From positions 62,001-126,000 of the forward strand of contig NZ_JAJOMA010000019.1 in assembly GCF_021129235.1 (NCBI RefSeq): a stretch of 64,000 nt of DNA. Reading direction: 5' to 3'. The stretch is from Kineosporia mesophila. Its GTDB lineage: Bacteria > Actinomycetota > Actinomycetes > Actinomycetales > Kineosporiaceae. Positions within the stretch are counted from its first letter, which is position 1, and each line of letters begins with the position of its first letter. The notes beneath the pieces are model-generated. The model did no database searches. It had not been told where the DNA came from and was given only the letters and a program-made list of their open reading frames with translations. A program made the translations under genes and the position numbers. Below, piece after piece: positions 19,281 to 27,681 of the stretch.

Positions 19281-19739
19281 ATGGCAGTGAACGGAAAGAA
19301 CGTCAGGGCCCTGATCTCGGCCTTCCTCCCGATGCGCCGCCAGGAGCTCGGCACTCTCCTGGCCGGTCTGTCCGAAGACGAAGCCGAGGACGACCTCCGG
19401 GTCGCCGTCGCGGCTGCGGGTGGCACTGTCGTCTTCCACCTGTTCGTCGACACCGAAGAGCCACTCGACTGGACGAAGTTCCAGGAGCAGGTGGTGGGCC
19501 GCCTGCGTGGCTCACCGAACCGCGATCCCCAGAAGGTGGAAGCCGTCGTCCGAGGACTGGCCGGTGACACCCGGGCCTTCGACGGCATCTCGGAGGACGA
19601 CCGCCTGGAGATCTCTCTCGCCGTGCTCGAATCGGCCACAGCCCTGAAGCCGGCCGCCGAGCTGGCGGAGCTCGTTCAACGGGCATCAACGCGAGCAGTG
19701 GCGATGGGAACCGCCTTTCAGACTGGCCGGTCCACTTGA
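19281..19739 (+). CDS. Small unknown protein downstream of HNH gene
   Basis: Protein of 152 aa with an ATG at 19281, 43 bases after the HNH gene and probably cotranscribed. It is acidic and helix-rich, for example LRVAVAAAGGTVVFHLFVDTE and LVQRASTRAVAMGTAFQTG. I do not recognise a family or catalytic motif. Its position suggests an accessory role to the HNH protein, but it could be independent. Confidence 0.6.
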   Translation: MAVNGKNVRALISAFLPMRRQELGTLLAGLSEDEAEDDLRVAVAAAGGTVVFHLFVDTEEPLDWTKFQEQVVGRLRGSPNRDPQKVEAVVRGLAGDTRAFDGISEDDRLEISLAVLESATALKPAAELAELVQRASTRAVAMGTAFQTGRST

Positions 19740-20132
19740 TTCGGCCAACAATCCAGTAGGCAATCGGGCTGTCCCCGCTCCAGTTTAAGCCTCCTCGTGC
19801 CGTTGGTTGAGCATGATCGTTCCTGGACCGATGCTCTGGGACAGTCCCGGCCGAGTGAGCCCATCGGCAATCGAGTAAGCGAAGTCGCACCGATGCCTGC
19901 ACCCGTGTCTTCATCTGGCCGAAGAACGCAGACGACTGGACCTGGGCCCATGGCAAGTAGCCGAACTGATGGGGCATGGCCCCCGGGTCGGGTCAGCCAG
20001 GTCGCTTAACCTGGCCCTTCACCCCACCGATCCGTCGCCTCCGTGAGCCGACCACTTCGGATATCCGAGTGCTTTTAAGCACACATCGCTCACGTCTTGT
20101 CACCCAAGGTCACATCAAGAGATCATTCGATC
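19740..20132. other. Intergenic region, 393 bp
   Basis: No convincing gene or hairpin is visible. It must contain the promoter of the helicase-PLD gene. An in-frame TTG at 20097 is an alternative start for that gene. Confidence 0.4.
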
Positions 20133-23100
20133 ATGTCCTGGCAGGAGGAAGTCGATCTCGCCCTGCGCACATGGCACAGCATTGAGTCCCGCCGTCGCTC
20201 CGACAACGGGTACTCCCGAGTCGGCAAGCTCCGGGCACACGGGACGGGCTGGCGCGTGGATACCCGCCGGGGCAACGCATTGGCGCAGGCCGAACGCTTC
20301 ATCATCGGTGGGGAGACCCAGAGTTCGCTAAGCACGGGACTCGGCGTCGCCGGATTGCATCCTGAGGGTGCGTACTGGCGCGTCCAGCCTGTTCCGGGCC
20401 CAATGCCGGAGAAGCCCTATTTGTGGGCTCAGACCCCCAGCGCGGCGAAACAGGTCGAGAGCCTGCGTCAGCGGCTGGCCGATCTCAAGGCCGGTAAGCC
20501 TGGGTACGACTTGGTCACGCGTCTTGCCGAAGGGCGTGCGGGAGGAAGCTCCGCCGCCGATGCCCGACCGCCGGCTGGGCTACCAGATCGGCAGGAGGGC
20601 GCCTGGCGAGCCTGCCTCGGCACGGGCGTCTGGCTCGTCTGGGGGCCACCCGGAACAGGTAAAACCACGGTGCTGCGCAAGGCGCTGGGGTCACTGATCG
20701 ATAGCGGGCATCGTGTTCTCATCGCCGCCGCGACCAACGTCGCAGTGGACAACACCCTGGCTGAGCTGGTCCGCCCAGGGCAGGAGGCTCCCGATGAGGT
20801 GGTACGGATCGGGCAGCCACATGTACCGGCCATCTCGTCCGTGCGAAACCTTCAGCTCGACCACAAGGTCGACGTCAGGATCCAAAGAGCTGTGGACCAT
20901 CGTGACCAACTGCGCCTACGAGCCGCCGAACTGCTGGCCGAGGAGACCGAGCTGAGCGCACTCACCGAGGCGACACCGACGTCCGCCATTGAGCAACTGG
21001 GCTGGGCCCAGGCACAGACCATGGAAGGCGGCGTCCCTGCGGCCGCAAGGATCGCTGAGCAATGGAATATGGAATGCTCCCGGGTCGCGGGGCAGGTCAC
21101 CGAGAACCTCGAGGCGCTGGCAAGTGCCTCCAACGATGTAGAGCAGGCGGCCGCATCGAAGTCTGCCTGGCTCCACATTGACGCTCTCCAGAAGGAACTC
21201 CGTACGGTTCAGAAGAATCTGGATAGGTCCGCCCTGGTCGTGGCCGCGGCCGGAGAGTCAGTCCAGCAGTCAGCCGAACGACTCCGCTCGATCAGGGGCT
21301 GGAGGCGCAAAGAGAAGACAGCGGCCGGCGCCGAGTACGAAGAGGCACTCCGCCGTCAGGGCGAAGCCCGTGACGCAGCCGCCGCCTGGGGCCGGTGGGC
21401 AGAGGAGGAACGCGCCCGAATCGAGGCATCGATCGGTGAACTCACCTCCGCCGCAACGGTCTCACGGGCCGATTGCCGACGGCGCCAGGAACTGCTCGGG
21501 GTAATTGAGGACGTCCGGGATCAGTTGGCAGCAACCGTCAAGACGGTCACGGTAAACGCAGAGCACGCTCACGAGAAATTGGCCGATGTCACGAAGGCCT
21601 CCGCCATTCTGGCTGAGGCCGAGAAGTCGGGGATCGCCCGGAAGATCCATCGTCTGGGCGAGCTTCAGTCGTCACAGGCAGGGCGTGCCGCCCTGAGCAA
21701 GCAAACGCGGAGCGATCTTCGTCAGGCTGAGCAGCAGGTCAAGGCACAGAGGCCGGCTGCGGAACGAGAAGTCCTGGCCATGGCACAGGTAGTCGCCATG
21801 ACGCTCGCCAAACTGCGCACGATGACCTCGGTGACACAGGTTCCGTTCGATGTGGTCTTCGTTGACGAGGCGGCGGCCGCAACCCTTCCGGACATCTTGC
21901 TGGCGGTCGGCCAGGGCACACGCTGTGCAGTCCTGTTCGGCGACCCGCGCCAACTGGGACCGGTCTTCGATTCCCGAGAGCTCGCGAACAGTGACGATCC
22001 GGCTATTCAGGCCTGGCTCCAGACCAATCCTTTTGCTCACTGCGGGATCGACGGCCCGGAAACGGCGACCCTTGAATCTGGCTGCTTCGCGTTAGATGTA
22101 CAGCATCGGTTCGGTCCGGTCCTCACCAAGCTGGCCAACAAGGTTGCTTACGACGGGCTGCTCAGAGCCCAGAAGCCCTCCCGTCGGCCGGACGATCCGG
22201 AAATCATCCTGGTCGACACCCAGGGCATGGGCGAACTAGCCGATGTCAAACTCCTCAGCGCCCGCTCGGGGTGGTGGTCCGCCGGGCCACTCCTGTCCCG
22301 GGTCCTGGCCCGAATACACCTGGCCGAAGGCAATGTCGGCATCGTCACCCCGTTCAGCGTCCAGGCCGAACTCACCTGGGAAGCCCTCCGCGACGTCGAG
22401 GGGGACGAGCCGCTCGCTGAGGTCGGCACCGCCCACAAGTTCCAGGGAAGGGAGTTCGACACCCTCATCTTCGACACCGTCGAAGGCGATACCGAGTCGC
22501 TGTGGATGGCGCTGGCCCAGCGCAACGGCAAACGCTGGAATCAGGACGGGGCACGGCTGTTCAACGTGGCCGTCACCCGAGCCCGGAACCGGCTGTACAT
22601 CATCGTCGACACCACGAAACTGTCCGGCTCAAAGCCCGGGGACGCGCTGTACGCGTTGCAGGAGCTCCGGCTTCAGGATCAGGTCCGCGTAATCTCGGGC
22701 GCGGCGTTGCTCGGCATCGAAGCAGCGTCGGAGGAAGTCCCGGACGATCTCTTCGAACGGATGCAAGACGTACTGGGCGAACACGTTCGGATCAGCCGGG
22801 TGGACGACGAGCGCACCTACTTCCCGGCGCTCCTAGAGTACATCGACGCCGCCAGCGAGAGCATCTACCTCTGGGCCCCCTGGATTGCCAAGCGGCTGGA
22901 ATACGTGCGGCCAGCTCTTGAGGCGGCGCGCAATCGCGGGGTCGAGGTCATCATCTTCGTGCGGGGTGAGACCGACACCCTCCAGGCGAAGACGAGGATG
23001 CTGAAGTTCCTGCAAGATCTGCGGGCCAGCCAGATGACGGTGATCGCGGTGTTCATGATGCACGAGAAGATCGTCGTCATCGATCACCGCCTGGTGCTGC

Positions 23101-23345
23101 TCGGCAGCCTGAACACACTGTCGCAGAGCAATACCCGCGAGGTCATGGTCACGATGACGGGGCGGCACTTCGCCCGCCGGCTGCTCGAGAAACGCAGGAT
23201 CGATACGTTCGTGAAAACCTATCGCTGTCCCTCCTGCCAGTCCGAGCACGGCGAGTTCCGTCTGTGGAAGAAGGGCTGGTTCTGGGTCTGCATCATCTTC
23301 AGCGACGGCAAACGGTGTCGGGGCAAGGTCTCCCTAGGCTTCTGA
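20133..23345 (+). CDS. SF1 helicase-coiled coil-PLD nuclease fusion, type II Mokosh-like
   Basis: Protein of 1,070 aa from the ATG at 20133. An SF1 helicase of the DNA2/NAM7 (COG1112) type is split by a coiled-coil insertion: Walker A GPPGTGKT (171-178), a long helical insert (~235-555), then VVFVDEAAAATLPD (D578, E579), FGDPRQLGPVFDS, GTAHKFQGREFD (~763) and VAVTRARNRLYI (~812). A phospholipase D-type nuclease domain follows with a single HxK(x)4D motif (H977, K979, D984) and GSLN. The end is a zinc-finger-like segment beginning CPSC (~1032). A COG1112 helicase fused to PLD is the published architecture of the type II Mokosh anti-phage protein MkoC; the identification is by domain order only. 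Confidence 0.85.
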   Translation: MSWQEEVDLALRTWHSIESRRRSDNGYSRVGKLRAHGTGWRVDTRRGNALAQAERFIIGGETQSSLSTGLGVAGLHPEGAYWRVQPVPGPMPEKPYLWAQTPSAAKQVESLRQRLADLKAGKPGYDLVTRLAEGRAGGSSAADARPPAGLPDRQEGAWRACLGTGVWLVWGPPGTGKTTVLRKALGSLIDSGHRVLIAAATNVAVDNTLAELVRPGQEAPDEVVRIGQPHVPAISSVRNLQLDHKVDVRIQRAVDHRDQLRLRAAELLAEETELSALTEATPTSAIEQLGWAQAQTMEGGVPAAARIAEQWNMECSRVAGQVTENLEALASASNDVEQAAASKSAWLHIDALQKELRTVQKNLDRSALVVAAAGESVQQSAERLRSIRGWRRKEKTAAGAEYEEALRRQGEARDAAAAWGRWAEEERARIEASIGELTSAATVSRADCRRRQELLGVIEDVRDQLAATVKTVTVNAEHAHEKLADVTKASAILAEAEKSGIARKIHRLGELQSSQAGRAALSKQTRSDLRQAEQQVKAQRPAAEREVLAMAQVVAMTLAKLRTMTSVTQVPFDVVFVDEAAAATLPDILLAVGQGTRCAVLFGDPRQLGPVFDSRELANSDDPAIQAWLQTNPFAHCGIDGPETATLESGCFALDVQHRFGPVLTKLANKVAYDGLLRAQKPSRRPDDPEIILVDTQGMGELADVKLLSARSGWWSAGPLLSRVLARIHLAEGNVGIVTPFSVQAELTWEALRDVEGDEPLAEVGTAHKFQGREFDTLIFDTVEGDTESLWMALAQRNGKRWNQDGARLFNVAVTRARNRLYIIVDTTKLSGSKPGDALYALQELRLQDQVRVISGAALLGIEAASEEVPDDLFERMQDVLGEHVRISRVDDERTYFPALLEYIDAASESIYLWAPWIAKRLEYVRPALEAARNRGVEVIIFVRGETDTLQAKTRMLKFLQDLRASQMTVIAVFMMHEKIVVIDHRLVLLGSLNTLSQSNTREVMVTMTGRHFARRLLEKRRIDTFVKTYRCPSCQSEHGEFRLWKKGWFWVCIIFSDGKRCRGKVSLGF

Positions 23346-24302
23346 GCGAAACCCGAAGACGTCTGAGCGTTTTTTCTGGACTGTAAATGCTGATCGCGGC
23401 GTACATCGGTCGACGTGACTGAGCAGCGCGAACGGTCGCGACACTGCCATGGTGCTGACGAGTGGCATTACGCCGGGGCGTCCGATGTCTTGCGGGCGGC
23501 CCTGACCAAGAAGCCTGCCATCTGTCGCCGACCCCTGTAAGATCCGCGAATTGCCCGTAGCCCTGCATCAAGCCACTGGCCCCAAGGGCGCGCCCGTGAT
23601 GGCGAAGGGAAGACTCGGTCCGAAATCGTCTGTGCCGGCCAAGTCCACACCTCAAGCTCCGAGCACCAGACGTGAAAGCTCTTCGTCTCGGAGGCGATCA
23701 GTATGCGCTTGCGAGATCAGGCTTGTGATCACGAGCGGGATCCGTGCGTACGGCCATCGGCACCAGTTGCCACGCAGTCCCGCGCGCAAAACACTGCGTC
23801 CAGAAGCAGCCGGGCAATCCCGAACAGGATCATCTGGATCTGAACCCGGTTAAGAGATGTGCCAGGGCCAGATACGAGATTCCCGTCCCTGCAACAAGGC
23901 TTCGCCGAGGCACAGCGACTGCGACTGCGCTGAAATTGGTCTGTACGCATGCGTACTGCAGACCGCCGGGCGGGTCTGGACGGGGGTTCGCAGCAAGCGG
24001 ATCCGACCCTCAATCAAATTTTACCTGGGGCCGCAGAAGTACGCTTTCTGCCGTCTTCAAGTCATATCGCCCCCTACGCGGGTAACCTCATGACGATGTC
24101 GGCCACGCCAAGGGCAGGGGATTTGTTTGCCGTGTGTCAGTTGATCGGTGAGGTGGTCGGGCGCATAGGCGCTTTCGCCCAGAGAGCAGCTGATCGACCC
24201 TGGTCTCAGAAGTTTGCGCTCTATGCATGATGCCGCCTCGACGACCGATGCACGAGCGATCGCCCACGAATGGTCGAATTCTACACAGGAAGGTCCGATA
24301 TA
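23346..24302. other. Intergenic region, 957 bp, no supported gene
   Basis: Open frames here are short, lack ribosome sites and have no recognisable domains. The right part must carry the promoter of the Xre gene. It may be decayed DNA at the boundary between the GC-rich defence genes and the AT-richer Xre segment. Confidence 0.4.
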
Positions 24303-25241
24303 ATGACCATGGGTGAACACTTGAATGAACTCCAGAGACTTCCGCCAAGTTTACAGAAAAGAGCCGTCCGCACGTTTCTGCGTGAACAACGAGAAGAAGC
24401 GAATATCACGCAGAAAAATATTGCCGAGAAAGTCAAATGGTCACTCAGCAAATTGATCAGGATCGAAACCGGTGTCGTTCCGGTCTCTCCGGATGATGTA
24501 CGAATGCTACTGCGAGAGTACGGCACATCGCAGAGCCAGTGTGACGCCATCATCGAGATCGCCGACGATGCTCGGCAACACGACGTCTTCGCGGATTACC
24601 GTAAGCATATCGATGCTGATGCCATGCATGCCGTACTCGATTATGAATATGCGGCCAAATCGATCCGCGCGTTCGAACCATTTCTCGTACCAGGACTGCT
24701 TCAAACTCGGGAATATGCTTTAGCACTACTGAAGGATCGGCAAGCATCGGACGAGAAAGCTATGCAGATCTGGGGAATTAGAGATGCCCGACAGCGAGAA
24801 TTTTGGAAAAAAGAGAACAGTACCGACATCAATATCATCATTCACGAGGCCGCCCTATACTTCCGTGTGGGTGAGGATGAGACAATGATGAAGCAAATCA
24901 GCAAATTACGCGATTTTGCCGTTACTTATAGTACGCGAGTAATACTCCAAATATTGCCATTCGACTTAGGTGTCCCCAAAGGAATGCATCGAGGCTTCAC
25001 GATGTTCAATACGCGAAATCCTTATCTTGACGACCTCGTGTATATAGAGGATTCCAGGGAAATGATGATTCATTTCCAAGAAAAACCTCGCCAGTTCGAT
25101 GAATATGAAAATACATTTTGGAAATTGTGGGATCTTGCAAATTCGCGCCTAGAGGACGGCAGCCAGACACGCGATCACTTCATCGAGCACCTGGAGCGCA
25201 TCAATCGGCAACGATTTGGTAGAGCGATCTTGGCCGACTAA
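24303..25241 (+). CDS. Xre-family HTH regulator with DUF5753 domain
   Basis: Protein of 312 aa from the ATG at 24303, preceded by AGGAAGG. The N-terminal ~75 residues form an Xre HTH (ANITQKNIAEKVKWSLSKLI). The rest is DUF5753: FVPGLLQTREYALALLKD, VGEDETMMKQISKL, LQILPFDLGVPKGMHRGF and a C-terminal WDLANSRLEDGSQTRDHF. Such proteins, for example the Scr1-type antitoxin-like regulators of Streptomyces, usually pair with a DUF397 protein, encoded here at 25575. The gene is notably AT-richer than its surroundings, with many A/T third positions, which suggests transfer. Confidence 0.92.
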   Translation: MTMGEHLNELQRLPPSLQKRAVRTFLREQREEANITQKNIAEKVKWSLSKLIRIETGVVPVSPDDVRMLLREYGTSQSQCDAIIEIADDARQHDVFADYRKHIDADAMHAVLDYEYAAKSIRAFEPFLVPGLLQTREYALALLKDRQASDEKAMQIWGIRDARQREFWKKENSTDINIIIHEAALYFRVGEDETMMKQISKLRDFAVTYSTRVILQILPFDLGVPKGMHRGFTMFNTRNPYLDDLVYIEDSREMMIHFQEKPRQFDEYENTFWKLWDLANSRLEDGSQTRDHFIEHLERINRQRFGRAILAD

Positions 25242-25283
25242 CGCGGTGACCACGAACCTTGCACGGTCCCTCCTGGGCCCCGC

Positions 25284-25336
25284 CGTGATCGGATGACTTC
25301 CGTACATCCTGGCCACACAGAAGTCATCCGATCACG
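25284..25336 (+). terminator. 17-bp inverted repeat with CGTGATC ends after the Xre gene
   Basis: Arms 25284-25300 and 25320-25336 are perfectly complementary over 17 bp around a 19-base loop, 42 bases after the DUF5753 stop. The outer bases CGTGATC match the ends of the palindromes at 45925 and 47145. There is no T-tract; termination is inferred from position. Confidence 0.6.
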
Positions 25337-25574
25337 ACCCAATGCCTCCCGAGGAGCGGGTAGGCGTCAACACCACAGGCGCCAGGGTCGGCCCGTCGGC
25401 AAAATCTTGGCAAGCAAGTATGCAATGACAACAAAAGCAACCCTTGCAAACTTGCGATCGGGGCTAAATATTGAGGGAAGTTCGGAATGGGGTGACTCAG
25501 GGCAATGATCGGTCTACGCTTGGGAACATGGGGTGCGCTGAGGGGTGCGTGCCACGGGGCGAAAGGTGAAGTAG

Positions 25575-25799
25575 ATGGTTGGGTCACGAAACGAGGTTCG
25601 ATTCCGTACCAGCAGCTTTAGTGCCGAGGAGGCATGCGTGGAAGTAGGAGCCGACGGTCGGGGTGTTTTGGTACGCCAGTCGAAAGATCGATCTGCAGGT
25701 CATCTTTCGTTCACAGATCGAGAATGGCGAGCTTTTGTCGCTGGAGTGAAGGCCGGAGAGTTCGATCTCGATGATGCGGGCGACCTGAAGCCCTGCTGA
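25575..25799 (+). CDS. DUF397-family protein
   Basis: Protein of 74 aa from the ATG at 25575, with GAAAGGTG upstream. The sequence FRTSSFSAEEACVEVG, VLVRQSKDRSAGHLSF and WRAFVAGVKAGEFD is the full DUF397 pattern. DUF397 proteins are small partners of Xre/DUF5753 regulators and act with them as toxin-antitoxin-like or developmental control pairs. An HTH gene lies on each side. Confidence 0.92.
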   Translation: MVGSRNEVRFRTSSFSAEEACVEVGADGRGVLVRQSKDRSAGHLSFTDREWRAFVAGVKAGEFDLDDAGDLKPC

Positions 25800-25992
25800 A
25801 GCGATGCTTGAAGTCGCCAAGCAACTTCTGTTCATGGAGGGGCTGCCTCCGTGAAGGTTGTACCAGATCTCGCGATATGCGATTCTGCAGGTCGCTGAAC
25901 ATATTCTTTCGCACGAACCGGTGTAGCGAGATGCGTGTCCGATAGTGATGCCTTGAGTTCGGCAGAGTCGAGGAGTGCTGAGGGGGTCCACG

Positions 25993-26268
25993 ATGCCAGT
26001 TGATGATTCGTACATCCCGGGAGTCCAGACGCCGGAAGGCGCCCTTCGGCACGTCCGCGAAAATCTGCGCGAAGCACGACACGAGGCTCAGGAGTCGCCC
26101 GGGGCGGTAGCACGTAAGCTCAACTGGCCGTTGAGCAGGGTTCTGAAGATCGAGCAGAGCTGCCGCCCCGCTGAGCCGGATGACGTCGCTAAACTTTTGG
26201 ATCATTACAGATTCAGTGCCGAAGCACGCGAGCATCTACTTGGCCTTGCTCGACGAGCTGCCCGATAA
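25993..26268 (+). CDS. Short Xre-like HTH protein lacking the DUF5753 domain
   Basis: Protein of 91 aa from the ATG at 25993, with AGGGGG ten bases upstream; an in-frame upstream start at 25975 is less well supported. HVRENLREARHEAQESPGAV, KLNWPLSRVLKIEQ and EPDDVAKLLDHYRF match the HTH part of the regulator at 24303. The protein stops where DUF5753 would begin, and the following bases show no continuation I could recognise. It may be a truncated paralogue or a genuine stand-alone HTH protein. Confidence 0.65.
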   Translation: MPVDDSYIPGVQTPEGALRHVRENLREARHEAQESPGAVARKLNWPLSRVLKIEQSCRPAEPDDVAKLLDHYRFSAEAREHLLGLARRAAR

Positions 26269-26359
26269 CAGCATTCCTCATCGCACAACCCAGATCCTCC
26301 AATTGTCGTCGACCTCACTTGCATCTCCCATAACTCTATTTAGGTCACTGGATCAGGAC

Positions 26360-26941
26360 TCATTGACCAAGGCCTGTTAAAAATGACATGGCCGATGATG
26401 TCTTCTCGTTCCCAATAAACCGCTCCAGTAAAGCACCAAAAACGTATTCCAAGATCTGCCCGAATGCCTCGGACTGCGCGCCGATGGCCAGCGATACGCA
26501 CGCCACTATCACGGTGCAGAGGAAGCGACCGTGCACCCGCGGGTACAAGTGGAGCTGAACGACAGCCCGAGGCCATCCTTCCAGGCCTTTAAGTTCAGGT
26601 TCACGTGGTTTCGAAGAGAACATGTTTGGGGCACCCTTAGTGTGAACGGGTATGGCTGCGCTGCCCATTGAGGCGGGGACCTGCGGATCGGTGCCCGGTG
26701 TCGGCACCGATTCCTCCGGAGCCCCCGGCCGGCTGGAATTCTCGACACGATCCTTGTCATGCGTCGGGAGGATGGAATTAGTGCCGTGAGGCCCTTTTAG
26801 GACAATGACAATTGTTAACTCGATACCCGCTTCTTCCGCGCGCTCTGCACCGGAGCAGCCTTCCTCCACTCCACCGTTGCCGAGGGACAGGATGTCAGAC
26901 CCAAGGATTGCCGCGCGCACTGTCCCACGAACCCGAGACAT
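26360..26941 (-). CDS. Unknown protein with hydrophobic C-terminus
   Basis: Protein of 193 aa. ATG 26941 is chosen because AAGGAAAG lies seven bases upstream. The first ~130 residues are polar, with an early strand-like stretch ELTIVIVLKG. The last ~60 residues include FLCTVIVACVSLAIGA, probably membrane-spanning, and an amphipathic tail. No family is recognised. It is convergent with the short Xre gene and lies in the AT-richer segment. It could be a small membrane effector, but this is speculation. Confidence 0.45.
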   Translation of the reverse strand: MSRVRGTVRAAILGSDILSLGNGGVEEGCSGAERAEEAGIELTIVIVLKGPHGTNSILPTHDKDRVENSSRPGAPEESVPTPGTDPQVPASMGSAAIPVHTKGAPNMFSSKPREPELKGLEGWPRAVVQLHLYPRVHGRFLCTVIVACVSLAIGAQSEAFGQILEYVFGALLERFIGNEKTSSAMSFLTGLGQ

Positions 26942-27681
26942 CCAGCTTTCCTTGCCGCACCTCAGGATGCTGATGATTCGAAAAGCGTTATGGCGCATCG
27001 ACATGGCGGAAAGCTACCAGCGCGTCGCCAGCTAGCTCCTCTAAAAGCGATGTCTCAGAATTTGATTCGAAACTAGATTCTAATTCCTTTTTTTCAAGAA
27101 AACTTTCGCTCGCCTGCCTCGCCGCGCAGGTAACTGGCTACCCCTCCTCGCGAACGCAAGCTTGTGAAATGAGGGACGAACGATGGAAGTAGCCTGCTCG
27201 GAACGGATATCGCCGAAGTCTTCGACCACCCCGTTCGCCCGTCTCGCAACCCGTTCGGCGCCCCCGACCATCCGCAAGCTCATGCAAGAATTGGCTTTTC
27301 GCCAAATAGAAAATCGTGGATTTCCCAAGTTTTCTGGTTGGAAGCATTTTCCTGCGTACAGTGCCAGGGCGCTTTGGCGCATCTGGCCGGGCGGCGAGAA
27401 TCGCCCTCAGCGTGCGCCAGACCTCCACTGCGGCACGTGCGGGCGAGCTTCGTCGTGCAGGCGCAGTTCATGAACCGGTATCGGCAACTACCCCGATCTG
27501 GCGCCGCGAGAACCGAAAATTACCCGGAAGGGCTCGCTGCTTGGCCGAGACGACGGCCGGGAAAGACTTATCACCAGCAAAACGTAGTGGTTCCCCCAGG
27601 ACGGCAACCTTCGAGCACCCCCACCCGACGTGACGCGCGAACGGAAAGTGCTCGGCCATCCCATCCTGAAGGGAACCACCC
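26942..27681. other. Intergenic region, 740 bp
   Basis: The left half is AT-rich and without a clear gene. An open frame at 27183-27473 has a GAGG-type ribosome site but no recognisable domain and unusual composition, so it is left out. The right end carries the promoter region of the DUF6055-type gene. Confidence 0.4.
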
